Origin: Kuschelorhynchus macadamiae
Lineage: Eukaryota; Arthropoda; Insecta; Coleoptera; Curculionidae
Assembly (NCBI GenBank): GCA_030620095.1
Contig: JAUTXW010001311.1
Location: 2,581,501-2,645,500 of the forward strand
DNA: 64,000 bases
Reading direction: 5' to 3'
The position numbers and the translations under genes were made by a program. How positions within the stretch are numbered: the first letter of the stretch is position 1; each line of letters begins with the position of its first letter. The notes beneath the pieces were generated by a model. The model did not search any database. It was not told the origin of the DNA and worked only from the letters and a program-made list of their open reading frames with translations. Positions 21,890 to 33,630 of this stretch are shown here, in pieces.

Positions 21890-24800
21890 AGTTACTCCCC
21901 GGTTTATATAGAGCGATCCATTTAAAAATACAATTGCACTTTTGTTGTCATATTCAGCTTGATCAGAGTTAGGGATGAATTTTGAGACATTTTTGAATTG
22001 TAGGGTACGCGAATTCTGTTAGCATTATTTGGTCCTTCGTAAAGTCGTAGCGGTACGTTTGAGATCAAAACGATTAAATATATCGAAAATGCCTCCAAAA
22101 TTTGTAATCTTCTGTTGATATATCTGTTTTGAATACTGTGAGCGGCAGTGAAAATGGATACACATGCCAAGAACCTAGAAATATAGGAAACCTGTCCAAA
22201 TAAAGTTTTAGCACGTATTTTATATACGGAATGAAGGTCGTTATAATACCAAATAACAAATATATGGATGGTGTAGATATTTAAAGTTATGATTATTTAT
22301 GTTTTAATTATTAAGGGATTTCTCCCATTTAATTAATAGTAAGCAATCTTTACTTCATCCAATATGTTTAGTAACGGCTTTAAATTTGCAACCAAATTAG
22401 TCTGGGTGAAAGTCTCGGGGGCTTTGTTAGTAATAGACGTAGATCTTCGATATTTGTAAGGAGTAGGTAAATAAAAAGTTTATATTTTGAAAACACACAC
22501 AGATAAGAGTCAAATTCAAAACAGATGTAGCTAAGGTACCTAATTGCCTGGACATGGATGGAAAAATTGTGGAAATCATTGACGTAGGCAATGCGTTTTT
22601 TTTTCGTTTACTTATATAAACAAAAACACATAATATTTCGAAAAACTGCGTCAAGTTTATTTGAATTTTTGAATATATTTTTAGTCACCACGATCGATAG
22701 TCGCCCCAGAGGCAAAAAAGGCACCAAAAAACGAAAATATTTGTTATTGTAAAGCGGTTAGTTAGCAAAAAGACGGTAAAACATGTCAAATTTCTTTTAT
22801 CTCTTTCTACTTTAAAGATTTTCTACACTATATGAAACATAAATAATTTTTACACCAATAAAACTGAGTTCTTTTAAAAACTGTAAAACAGGACGACTTA
22901 TTTTCGTTTTTGCATACAAAGGCAATTTTTTGTATTAGGGTCACCATTCTAAGTAGGTGAAACAGCTCCCTAAATACAAAAAAAACGCCAAATCTGTTTT
23001 ATATTTGGATATACGTTTTTTTTTTCGACTACACAGGGTTATTCTAGGTGGGTAAATCAGCTCTTTAAATGTGAAAATATTTTTTTATTTCAGAAACTAA
23101 TAATATTTTTAGAAATAGTAAAATACAAAACATTTAGTTATAATATTCTTTTGCATAATTAGATGAGGGCTAAAAATATATAAGATCTAAAGGCTGACAC
23201 AATGGTTTTAGTCTCATTTTTAAATGGCTTAAAAAAATTAAAATTTTCGAAAATAGATAGAATTTTTGATGTTTCCGATAAAAATATTTGACAGTTTTTT
23301 GTCAAAGCTAATTTTTATTCTAACATTTAAACTACTTTAAAATGTATCTATTTAGGATTTTGCGTTCTACATAGTATTTTGGATAAATATGTTTTTAGAT
23401 TAAGAACTGACAGCTGACAAAAATAGCAACATAATATGGGTCTGAAGCCTTACCTTCAAGTCAAGTTAGTAAGACAGAGCCTAGCGGCTATTGTTTTCAC
23501 CTTGCCCAATAGAAGCGGGATGTCAATGTATCTTATTAACCATATCGGAAAAGTCCAAAACAATTGAAGCAAATCTATAAGATATTACTAAATGAAGGTA
23601 AGATAATTACATTTATTAAATACTGTAGAGATTTAATTACAATAAAACATTCTATTAATCAATTAGAAAGCGCCAAATAAAAATTATATAAAAATAGACA
23701 AAAAGAAAAATACCCATTGAAAAGTTGAAAATATTATTGTAAATCCAATCCATCCATCCAATCCAATAAAATCAATACCCAGAATTTACCTTAGGGCTTT
23801 GTCAATATGACATCCGAATGCTAAAGGAAAGCAATCAATATCAATTACATAGCCAACATATATATTACATAAATACATATTCATTATGTTGTAAAATGGT
23901 CTATTTTACATAGTGTTTCGTTTCAATAAATCAACAACATTGCAACGAAAAAATACTCCGAACCTTTCCACTAACTGGGCAAAGAATGCACCTTTTTCAA
24001 ATTTCCATTAATTTCATGGTGCGAAGTTATATACGCATGCATATGTTCAAACTAATCAAGTGATCGTTATCACTTAGAAAGGGAAATACATATACACATT
24101 TATTTTTATGTTTCTTTTTCTAAATACATTGGTTTACTTAGCGTATTGTTTAGCATAATGAATATTTTTAGTTGTTGAACATCTCATAAAATAAGCGAAA
24201 CATGACTGGTTTAGGGGATATAGCTACCTGTTATTCATAATAAAGTGGTTTAGTAACTGTTTATTCTACAAAAAAAAATATATATATATGGAGTATTAAC
24301 TTGCTGAAGTGCAGCAAAAATTATGGTTGCTGTTTGTAAGTTAACTAAATTTATGAATTTTCGGTCCTTATTCCAGTACGATCCTGCGCTAATACCTACA
24401 AGTTGGTTTTAAACCTACCTAATAAGGGAGAGTATGTTATACTTGCGCATAAATGTCTGCTATTAAGTAGGTTTGCTAGGTCATTCTTTTGTTTTTCGGA
24501 AATTTGATGGCTATCTTGTTTCAAGACCTTGCTGATGGAAAACTAAATGTTAGTGATTAAGGAACTATGATCCTAGAAATTAAAGCCTGCCAAATTCGAA
24601 TAACTATCGCTTTTTTTAGATATTGAAATTACTTCAGTAGATTCTCCAATTTTTTATTTATAAAATACTGACACCGAGGATAAAATTGTTTTTTATTCAT
24701 GGTGTGTTTAGAAGTGTGCTCGTGCTCAGCTGCAGGAGATTGATTTGTTTCCTTTTAAACATCGTTCTTCCTGTTCTCTAAAATCCGTCAGTAACCTTCC
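21890..24800. other. Unassigned AT-rich DNA with one small duplication
   Basis: No coding relic recognised over almost 3 kb. A block gtgaaacagctccctaaata at about 22960 recurs as gtaaatcagctctttaaatg at about 23056, an approximately 97-bp direct duplication. Confidence 0.35.
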
Positions 24801-25010
24801 ATGTTTACCGTAAGATGTAATTGTATAAAATTGCTGTAAAATTTGATTATATTGAAGCCCGCTACTCACAGTTCAATTTTATTGTACGAAATACTTCTAT
24901 TGATATACAATTTGTTTCTATCGAAAAGAGCATCGTTTTACTCAAGATGGCAGATGATGATATTTTAGTAGCAATATCTGCAGTTTGTGTTGCCAGAACT
25001 AAATAATTAA
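24800..25010 (+). other. Short frame resembling a PIF/Harbinger N-terminus
   Basis: From 24948 the frame reads MADDDILVAISAVCVARTK then stop. Insect PIF/Harbinger transposases often start in this style (acidic start, aliphatic stretch, basic end). No catalytic domain follows, so at best this is a deleted element. Weak call. Confidence 0.2.
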
Positions 25011-27079
25011 AAGGTTAGTGTAGTTAAAAAGTGAGTTTAAAAAATGTTTGCTAGAGAGAAGTGATTTTTCGCACATAAATCTGTTAGACCTGTAGTATAA
25101 TCCTGCCTGGAAGACAGACAAAATACAAATATACAAAATGCAGTAAGTTCATATGAATACTAACAACAACTACCACTAAAGTTTTGGAGGGTAAATACAC
25201 TCCATGTCGGCAATTTTGTAAATTTTAAAATTAGTCTCAGGTTGCGTTCATGGAAAGTTGTTAATTTTCTATTTAACTTGTTCTCCATCAGTAGCGTGCC
25301 AAAGTCTTCTGGGGCTCTCCCGCAATATTTTTACGGGGTCCCCCACTCTACACCAAGCAAATTAATATAAAGGGTGACAACGAAACTACTGCCTACAGTG
25401 ACATTTCAAATCGATATACACAGAGAAGTGGACAATTGACAATCGAAAGTCGTTTCCGGTTTAACCGGAAGTGACCTCAATAGTTATTTTAAACTTAACA
25501 CCTCATATATTTTTCTTTTCTTGGACTTTCTATTTTCTGATGATTTTAAGTAAGTCAACTCGTCATATACATCCTATGAATGTTTACTTGTATAAGTACT
25601 ATTTTATGTTTACAAAGGAAAACGTTAAAACTACAGAACATAAGACATAATTTTAATCAATAAATATATTATATAAGTAACACAAAAATCAACAGTAATA
25701 AAAAGAGAGAAATAAAACACTGCAACTATAAATATGGTATTATGGCTTGCATCGCATTTCAAATTGGTTTAAGTAGAGTCAAAAAATTAAATTTTTTTGT
25801 GTGAAATCAAATATTTATTTACTATTTTATCTAAGTCTATACCTTGTGCCCGTTCATTTTCTATAGAAATTACTGCTAATGAACTTAGGCGCGATTCGTT
25901 TATTGTCGATCTTGCAAAGCTTTTAATTAATTTAAGTTTTGAAAATGTTCTTTCTGGTTGAGCAGTTGTTACAGGAAGTACCAGAAATAATTGAAATGCG
26001 GTGCAAATCTCAGGTACACTACTAATCAACAATTGATTTTTTTCAAAAATAAAATCAGAAAATTCCTTAATACTGTTAAAACTTTTTAGGTTTACTTATA
26101 GAAGATTTTTTATTTGAATTAGCTCAGCGCAAGGTTTTGTGTAAGATCATTTGGATATTTTTGAACTAGTTCATTCACTGTATTAATAATTTCCACTTCT
26201 TGCGCTTTAAGAAGTGTTTTGGGATTTAAAATATCAAATTTTGAATAGACATTTTTGAATCCCTCACATCTATTTTTTATTTGTACTACAATAATGCCTA
26301 AACAAGCATTAAATACTGAAACTCTCAAACGATTCTTAAGGTCTTCAATTGCTATTTCATCAAAAAAATTTTTAACAGTACGAATTCTTTTGTCTGTGAA
26401 TTGTGGCTCAATGTCTTATTCTTTTGCCGTTGTAACAGAAATCTCAAAAATATTTTCAAAATTATTTCTCAAATTCCCTAATTGATCTGAAATATTTGCT
26501 ATTAAATCTGTGGCTTGTCCAATATCTATATCACTTTTTTGCAAACATTTTGAAAGTAAATTGACTATTTCAAATATTTTTCTTGGAATATTAACAAAAA
26601 TATGAATTCAAAATTTTCAGTTTTATTTTGTAAGGCCTTTGCCTCATCCCTATTAGGTTTTTTCTTTGCTATTATAACATAATTGAACATTTAACGACGG
26701 CTAAATAGTTACCTTTTAATGAAATTATAGATTCGGCCCTCGTCGGACATAGCTTTTTTAAAGCGGATCCCACAATTTTACTATTTTTTATTTCAGTGTT
26801 TAACGCTTGCCAACGAGGCAGACTTTCTCTAAAAAATACATAAAGTGACTGAATAGTGTCGAAAAATTTTCTTATCTGAGTAATATTAATTACAGAATCA
26901 TTTATAATTAAATTTAAGCTGTGAGCAACACAATTAAGGTAGTCCGCATTTAGCTGATGTATCTTAATTAGAGCTTGTAGTCCCGTAAATTTACCTATAA
27001 AGTAAAAAATATATTTTAGAATTGTGTATTATTTGGGGCTAGGATAAAGAGAAAAAAGCAAAAGTCTTTTTTTAAGTTG

Positions 27080-27124
27080 TCGACGTTTCGCAACTTTATT
27101 GTTGCATTTTCAGGACAAATTAGG
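27080..27124 (-). ncRNA. Hammerhead motif, core-mutated partner
   Basis: Minus-strand counterpart of 27304-27348: the core reads CTGAAAA (the invariant G is changed to A) and stem I has one mismatch, so it is probably inactive. Confidence 0.5.
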
Positions 27125-27303
27125 TTTGACTTTTGCTGCTATAATATATAATAAAAACTTGGAGAAACATAGGGATTGATTGTAGAGCCTTACACAAAAG
27201 GATACAAAGGATAAACATACGACAAAAATGGACTGGACGATATTAAAAATTATTATTTTTCCAAGTTTACATTATATATTATATGACACTAAAAGTCAAA
27301 CTT

Positions 27304-27348
27304 AATTTGTCCTGAAGATGCAACAAAGTTGCGAAACGTCGACAAATT
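27304..27348 (+). ncRNA. Hammerhead ribozyme candidate, intact core
   Basis: Stem I AATTTGTC/GACAAATT pairs perfectly over 8 bp. Core CTGAAGA at 27312-27318 satisfies CUGANGA, and GAAA is at 27333-27336. Stem II GCAAC/GTTGC has an AAA loop, with one extra T before it. Stem III is only the self-complementary ACGT, so it would form mainly between two molecules. Cleavage expected after C27340. Confidence 0.65.
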
Positions 27349-29239
27349 AAAAAAAAATACTTTTTTTTTGACTGGATCCTAGCCGCAAATAATACACAAC
27401 TCTAAAGTATTACCAAGAGGATTGTTAACAAGAACCATTTAGTAAAAAATATACACTAATAACAGGGCTGATCATTATACATTTAATAAAAATATATGTA
27501 TATAAAATTCTCAAAATGACACATACACTGTTTGCCGTTTGCATTTTTTTAGTTCTGATATAATATACAATGAAGAAGAAGGAAAAATAAAAAACGGGAT
27601 TCACTATTTGATAAGATTTTTGACACTGACAGATTATCAATTTTGTCTGTAGAAATTCTGATCTAAAAAATGTTTCTTTGAGACACATTTCAGCATAAAT
27701 ATAGAGCACGTAAAGTGGGATAATATGGCGATTCGATTGTTAAAATATTTACCTATTTATAAGTAACCGTAAATCATACAATAATTTTTTTTAGCATTTA
27801 TAAAATAATAGTTATTTTGGGTCTATTATTTTTTACTCTACCCAATCATTTAAATTACAAATGTTTGTACTTACTGCTCATATTTGCAGCTCCATCATAC
27901 CCCTGACCCCTACATCGTTTAAGACAAATTTCATGTTTCTCTAAAAACTTTAAAATTTCTTTTTCAAAGTCTTTACCTGTTTGATTTCTCATTTCTGTAG
28001 ATCCCAAAAATGATTCATGAACATGAATTTTATTAGCTTTTATATTAGTGTGTCTTATAACCATAGTAAGCTGGTCTTTTCTACTGATGTCCTGAGTAGT
28101 ATCAACTATAAGGGAAAAAAATGGACTCGTTTTAATGTTTTCAACAATGGATTGCAATATCTCGTCAGAAATCAATGCAATAAATTTATTTTGGGATTTA
28201 TTACTTAAGTAATGTCTTCGATTTTTCTCTATTTTATTTATGTGTAACCCAAGCACTGGATCATATCTTCCCAAAAGTTTTACTATATTTAAAAATACTC
28301 CTTTTGGTGACATGTTCATACTACATAGTACTTCTCTTAATCTTTCATTTTCATTTTTCAAATATGAATCTATTGACTAATTGGCTTTCCATGTTGAGTG
28401 CAGCAAACATGCTTCTATATGGACTGCTGAGTTCTCATGTCTTGAAATTTTTTAGGAAAGGTCCTAAAGGTCTGTGGGGGCCGATTTGTAAAAGTTCTTT
28501 TTTGGAGTTTTCATCCAAATTAGTATTTAAAAATGAAGCTATATCACTAGAAAATATTGTTATTTGTGCCAAATTAGATTCTGTATCAGTAATATTAATA
28601 TCCTTTCCTAGTTGCTTATTTTCTTCAGAAATTGTCGATTCTGCCGTACTTAAAGAACTGATAGACGTACATGGTTGCTTGAGATCTTCGGAAATATTTT
28701 TTTTTTTGAAAAAATGATCTATTTTGACTAGTTTTCTTTTTCTCCTCTTCCTTTATTTCATTCAGTTTTCTTTTCTGTGCTCCAGTTAAAAATTTTCGTG
28801 AACCACTCATAATAGTAATATTATAGTATCAAAGTAAAATAATAAACATAAAACAATACTTTCACGTTACACTAATTAGTAATTGCCTGATTATAATATT
28901 AGGCTGTTACGCCGCGACGCAATATCCGAATAATACACTAAACAGTAAATGTGTTTAGTCTCAATCACGCAAGAGAGGATCACGGCACGGCCTATGACTC
29001 TCGGAAATCAGTCGGTAGTCATAGTAACGCGTCGCGTCACTGTAACGTTGCCACTTTTTGCAGTTTTCGACTACACTGGTGTGTTGCCAAATTTTGCTAT
29101 AAAATGGGAAGTGATAAGACAAAATATATTTCATTTTAGAAAATTATGGGATGTAAGCAAAATCTGTAAGTAGCTTGCTTGAGGTCGAGGGCGCCCCTTG
29201 GACCTCCGGGGCCCGCTCGCAACGCAGGGCACGCCACTG

Positions 29240-29565
29240 TTCTCCATTCTCATCGGGTTCAACTTTTTTAAATCAGACCATTCAGATAACTCATTTCTCT
29301 TTAGCTGTCTCTCATAACATTTAGGTGTCTTTATTTTAGATACATAAGTTCTCTTTTTATACATATATAAAAATAATGAAGTTGTAAAATTATTAATTTT
29401 CTATTTAACTCGTTCTCCATTCACATCGGGTTCAGCTTCTTTAAATTTCTCAAACCATTCAGCTAACTCTTTTCCCTGTAAGTGTCTCTCATACCATTTA
29501 TACCATTTAGGTGCTTTATTTTACATACACAACTTTTCTTTCTATACATATCATCACTTCAGAGT
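29240..29565 (-). repeat. Tandem duplication with a short coding-like remnant
   Basis: A segment of about 170-190 bp is present twice. The first copy was split by the hAT (25250-25288 plus 29248-29390) and the second is at 29390-29565. Shared blocks are attaattttctatttaact, gttctccat, catcgggttca and cataacatttaggt-like. On the minus strand the copies encode related peptides: CYERQLKRNELSEWSDLKKL in the first, and WYERHLQGKELAEWFEKFKE followed by AEPDVNGERVK and a stop in the second. I do not recognise the family. Confidence 0.6.
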
Positions 29566-29930
29566 TATACTGTTGTATATGCAGTATATTCAGTTTTGAG
29601 AAAAACCAAAAAGGAAAAAATGGTTTCAAGATACCTAGTAAAATATAAATGTAGATTTATGCCGCTTTAGGAATGGTTGCTACTAGTAAAATGAAACAAT
29701 ATTTTTGAATCGAACATTTAGAAAATGTTTTTTTTTTATTATTTTAGCCTTTTCAAAAAAAAAACATACAATTATGTTACACCAACGAATTTATTTTTAT
29801 TCACAACATACAACTTTTAAACAAAAAAAATAATAGTGAACATAGATTGCACTGTTTTGAGGTAAAGTGAACTATGCCGTTTTGGCAAGTACGGACGAAT
29901 AGTACATACAGTCCACTTCGAGCATTCATT
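29565..29930. other. Unassigned
   Basis: AT-rich, no features. Confidence 0.3.
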
Positions 29931-30840
29931 TGAACATGCTCTTTATTGCTTTTACTTTATTTCGAGGTAGTGATTTGGACGCTGTTGTTCGAACTGAAAT
30001 AATATTTCCAATATTTTGAGAATCTGATCTTGTAGGACGATAGTATCGAATAGAAACTGTTTTCCATTAACTGGTTGAATGGTTTTATATGTTGTTTGAA
30101 ATAAGGCCTTTGAAAACTTCAAGGATACTACTTGTAGTCCTTAAAGTCATTCTCCTTTAGTTGCATTATTTTGTAAGATCTTTTGGGGCTAACCTTTAAA
30201 AGCAATGGTACAAGGGGTACAGTAGAATAATATTCTGCAAATTTCAACACTCCCTCAATGCAGCTATGGACTGTGTCCATCTCCTGATTGCACGAATGTC
30301 CAGGAGTAGAAAACTTCAAGATGATGGACTCATTTTGCGGATTGTTTTGAATGAAGAGACCGATTGCTAACGACATTATTGACTTTCGGTTTTGTGGCAC
30401 TCAGCTGTCACTCCATTGTACCAATGATGTTAATTGAGGATTGTCTATAAAAACTGCTTCTAATATTTTTAGTAAGGCACTTGCTATATCGTTTCCACTT
30501 CGTCCCATGACATTCTGTCAAAACGGCACAATATACTTATTTTGTTTGGGAAAATATAGCCGTAAGGTTGTACACATTTAATTTACTCTTGTAGTAAAAA
30601 TTACTGACTTCCACGTGAGGACACGATAAAACATTTTGAAGGTAAAATACTAAGTAGGGAGTAGTACTTTCTTTATCTTTTTTCTTCTTCCCGACCGCAA
30701 CTTTCTCTTTGACATGTTTTTCAAACTCATTTTGTTTCTCATCTTCTAAGTCTCCTTCCAGACGTTTTATTTTTATTTCTTCACACAAATCGCATCTAAC
30801 TTTTTTAGGAATATGGAAATATAAGTGGATTTTTAGCAAA
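29930..30840 (-). pseudogene. Relic of an insect-wide uncharacterised DDE-like protein
   Basis: The 100-codon start (30839-30537) reads FHIPKKVRCDLCEEIKIKRL, a Lys/Glu-rich helix, then YLVFYLQNVLSCPHVEVSNF and YYKSKLNVYNLT. After a gap and frame change: GRSGNDIASALLKILEAV, LVQWSDS-stop-VPQNRKSIMSL, then FSTPGHSCNQEMDTVHSCIE and ENDFKDYK. From memory this order (C-x2-C, LQ-VL-CP, SALYYKTKL-like, WSDxCxxQNRN, GHxxxExDxVH) belongs to a protein family found in many copies in insect genomes, probably transposon-encoded. The stop falls at the conserved Cys after WSDS. The part between the two pieces is partly deleted. Confidence 0.65.
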
Positions 30841-31575
30841 ATATTACCGGGTTATTTCTATATGAGCCTCAATTTTTGACCAACATTTGAAGTCAATCTG
30901 ATGAGTAGTTTTTAAGCTATGCCGCGAACTGACAGACAGGCACACAAACGATAGACGGACCTACGGAATTTATAAACATATTTTTTGGTATCTAGGGTCG
31001 CTGAAACGCAAAGATATGTAAAACCTGAGAGGGTGATTTTTTTCAGATTACAAACATTTTATTTGGCCGCCATTTTGTTCAGCCATCTTTAATTAATACT
31101 ACAGTTTTACTTTAGTAGTTAGTTTACCTCTATATTACAATTAGTTATAACACACAATTTGAAATCAGTCCATCAAGTAGTTTTTCAGGCTGATCTTGGA
31201 TTGCTATCAAAATTTTACCAGTTGATTCCTACATAATACTTGATTTTTGTGTAAAATTTCATTTTACTTTTAATCTCAGTAATAATTTTTTTAACATTTT
31301 TCTAGGCCGCCATTTTGTTTTGCCGTAAGGATTTTTACCAAAATGTTATCAGGTCATCCCCATATGACCCTTAATTTTTTATCAAAATTTGAAGTCAATC
31401 GGATATGTATTTTTTTAGCAATGCCGCGAACAGACAGACCGACCGACAGACCCATGGAATCGAGAAAACGTGTTTTTCGTCATCTAGGGACCCTGAAACG
31501 TAAAGATCTGAAAAAATCTCGGAGGGTGATTTTTTCACGAATACAATACAATTTATGAGGAAAGTAATAAAAGGA
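30840..31575 (+). repeat. Dispersed repeat R1, longest forward copy
   Basis: At least three subunits of about 160-240 bp, each with a ggccgccattttgtt core, a ttttacc/ttatcaggt block and an aatttgaagtcaatc block. Two also carry the tail cctgaaacg(t)aaagatctg plus tcggagggtgattttttc. It ends in gaggaaagtaataaaag at 31575. Confidence 0.75.
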
Positions 31576-32240
31576 ATGCACTTTCCTTCTAATTATGTTT
31601 CTTGCTTATTCCACCACATCCTATGTCATTGTCATGGTTTCCTACCATGACTTTTCTTAGACAACTACACACTACCACTGATTCCACTTTTTCGCTCACC
31701 AAGAAGTCTCTACATTGTTGATTGACTAACTCATGTTATATTAGCACATGAGTAGTATATTTCTAACAGTACTTGGAGGCATCTGGTGCACAAGTACATC
31801 ATGAATATTCAAGGCTATAGTCCTTGCTTTGGAATCCAAAAACACCCTTGGAAAATACCGGACTATAATGTTATGACATTTTTAAAAAATGTGAATATAC
31901 GATATACACAAGACCAAAACAACTTCTAAAAGAATATATTTAATGTTGAGGATTATATCTACAAAGAGCGGTACCTGTTTTCCTTATCCTGTACCTTAGC
32001 ACTTTTATTTATCTTGACTTGGACTATCTTAGAATTACGTCATAGCGAGAGGAGCTTAGCAGATCTTTTAAAATAAGGGAATGGTTCACTGAATCCCCAT
32101 AAAATGTTTGTTGTTTGCTCCGAGAACAAAAAACATAACTATGTTGGAACTATTAATATATCAACTAAAATAGAAAATAACGCAATACACCAAGGCTTTA
32201 GTACCGCTTTATCGAATTAGAAAACAAAGTTTATATATAC
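31576..32240. other. Unassigned
   Basis: No recognisable coding or repeat features. Confidence 0.3.
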
Positions 32241-33630
32241 AAGTATGTAAATGCATAATTATCCTAAGGCCATACATACTTCCTAATCATGATTCTTTAA
32301 TTGGCCAAAACCGTGAAAACATCTTAAATATTGACCCGTCTACCTACCTTGTTTACACAACTAAAACCAAGTGTGAAAAAATAATATAAAAATTTAACTT
32401 ATGTGCTAATCTGTTGTATGTTGCTTCCGAAGTTCCTATCCAGTATCCACATGTGGTTATGTTTATCGATCTTATCTGGGGCTAGATCTGACAAGTAGGG
32501 ACGAATGTTGAAAGCGGTTACCTTCGATAATTTAATATAAAAAATGTTGCAACACACCCAAATGCTATGGCCACGTTAAAATGTTAGTGTTTACTGTTTT
32601 ACTGGACAGTTGTTCACCAAACTTTAAATAAGACTTCCCTGTAAATCAAAGAAATATATCGTCCTAAAGTTTAAGGAGATTAGTTTTAAGCTAAACTCAG
32701 AATCAATCTACCGTACCGGCTATCCCTGCATTGCAAGGTTATCAACTTTTTAATTGGAGTACATTTGTGCCAACGTAATTTCCTAGCAGAAATCATTTTC
32801 TTGCATTGAAATATGAGAACCGTTTAGTAGCATAAGGTGGGTCATAAGTAAAATATATCATAAATTATATCGCAATTTTATAGCTGGGAAGCCCTTTACA
32901 ATGATTCGTCTTGGTACTACATGTTTTATATACGAACTTGGATATGCAAGTATGTAAATGCGTGATTATCCTAAGGCTATACAGTATCTAATCCTAATCA
33001 CCATACTTCACTAATTGGCCAAAACCGTGAAAACATCTGCTCATGTTAAATATTAACTCGTCTACCTTCCTTGTTTACTCAGCTAAAGCCAAAGATAAAA
33101 AATATTGTAAAAATTTAACTTATGTATTAATCTGTTTTCCGTTACTTCCGAAGTTCTTATCAAAATGTGGTTGTGTTTGTCGATCTTATCTGACAAGTAG
33201 GCGCGAATGCCGAAAGGGCTTAGCTGCGATATTTTTGTAAGTACCCTTAAAGTTTACTCTTTTACTGGACAGTTGTTCCCCGATCTCTGAATCAGACTTC
33301 CCTGTAAGACTTTTGCAGTCATTATTATTATCCCAAAGAAATATATTGCCCTACAGTTTGAGGATATTAGCTAAACTCAGAATTAACCAACCGGCTACCC
33401 CTGCATTGAAAATTTATCAACTTTTTAATTGAAGTACATTTGTGTCAACGTAGTTTGAGCTGGGTTGCTAGTTGTCAAGGTTCCTAACAGATATCATTTT
33501 CTTGCATTAAAGTTTGAGAACCGTTCAGTAGCATAAGGTAGGTCATAAGTAAAATATATAGTAAAGTATATCGCAGTTTTGTAGCTTTACTATGATTCGT
33601 CTTGGTACTACAAGTTTTATATACAATATG
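32241..33630 (+). repeat. Direct tandem duplication, two units of about 700 bp (period 707)
   Basis: Unit A starts aagtatgtaaatgcataatt at 32241 and ends near ggtactacatgttttatata (about 32932); unit B runs from 32948 to about 33626. Conserved blocks include attggccaaaaccgtgaaaa, ttttactggacagttgttc, agacttccctgtaa, ccctgcattg and cataaggt-ggtcataagta. Several indels; no open frame is conserved between the units. Confidence 0.85.

Larger units (their letters stand above)
27012..27405. repeat. Inverted pair of PLE-type termini with hammerheads
   Basis: Arms 27012-27165 and 27255-27405 are reverse complements (shared gtgtattattt, tttgtcctga, gcgaaacgtcgac and aaagtcaaac blocks) around a loop of about 90 bp. 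Each arm holds a hammerhead-type motif near its middle. No protein remnant lies between, so this is a minimal or collapsed element. Confidence 0.75.
26995..27874 (-). other. Intron-like interruption of the hAT gene
   Basis: On the minus strand it starts GTAAGT (27874) and ends in a pyrimidine-rich tract plus ATAG (26995). Exact removal joins AATATGAGCA to GTAAATTTACGGG, giving NMSSKFTGLQ, in frame and as the family requires. It contains the PLE-type inverted pair at 27012-27405 and about 450 bp of unassigned DNA. Confidence 0.65.
25787..28810 (-). pseudogene. hAT transposase, ZMYM1/DUF4371 type, broken and intron-interrupted
   Basis: Start at 28810: MSGSRKFLTGAQKRKLNEIK, the usual N-terminus. 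A poly-A slip near 28700 shifts the frame; the second frame runs to IGPHRPLGPFLKNFKT. The TTF-type zinc finger that should follow is missing. From 28361 the DUF4371 region is open: FLNIVKLLGRYDPVLGLHIN, then FFSLIVDTTQDISRKDQLTM (catalytic Asp) and RCRGQGYDGAANMSS. After an 880-bp interruption (26995-27874) it resumes with KFTGLQALIKIHQLNADYLN and CVAHSLNLIINDS, then RESLPRWQAL. The C-terminal dimerisation domain is at 26032-25787 (AFQLFLVLPVTTAQPERTFS). Stops and frameshifts near 28440, 28365, 26690, 26600, 26420 and 26080. Confidence 0.9.
25289..29239 (-). mobile_element. Full-length hAT transposon with perfect 8-bp target duplication
   Basis: 3951 bp. The 8-bp duplication TTCTCCAT lies at 25281-25288 and 29240-29247. 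Termini read CAGTAGCGTGCC on the left and, on the complement, CAGTGGCGTGCC on the right. One broken minus-strand transposase fills the element. Duplication length, terminus and protein agree on a hAT of the ZMYM1/DUF4371 type. Confidence 0.95.

Noticed and set aside
24800..25010. Active PIF/Harbinger element
   Set aside because: Only an N-terminus-like peptide; no DDE domain or clear terminal repeats found nearby.
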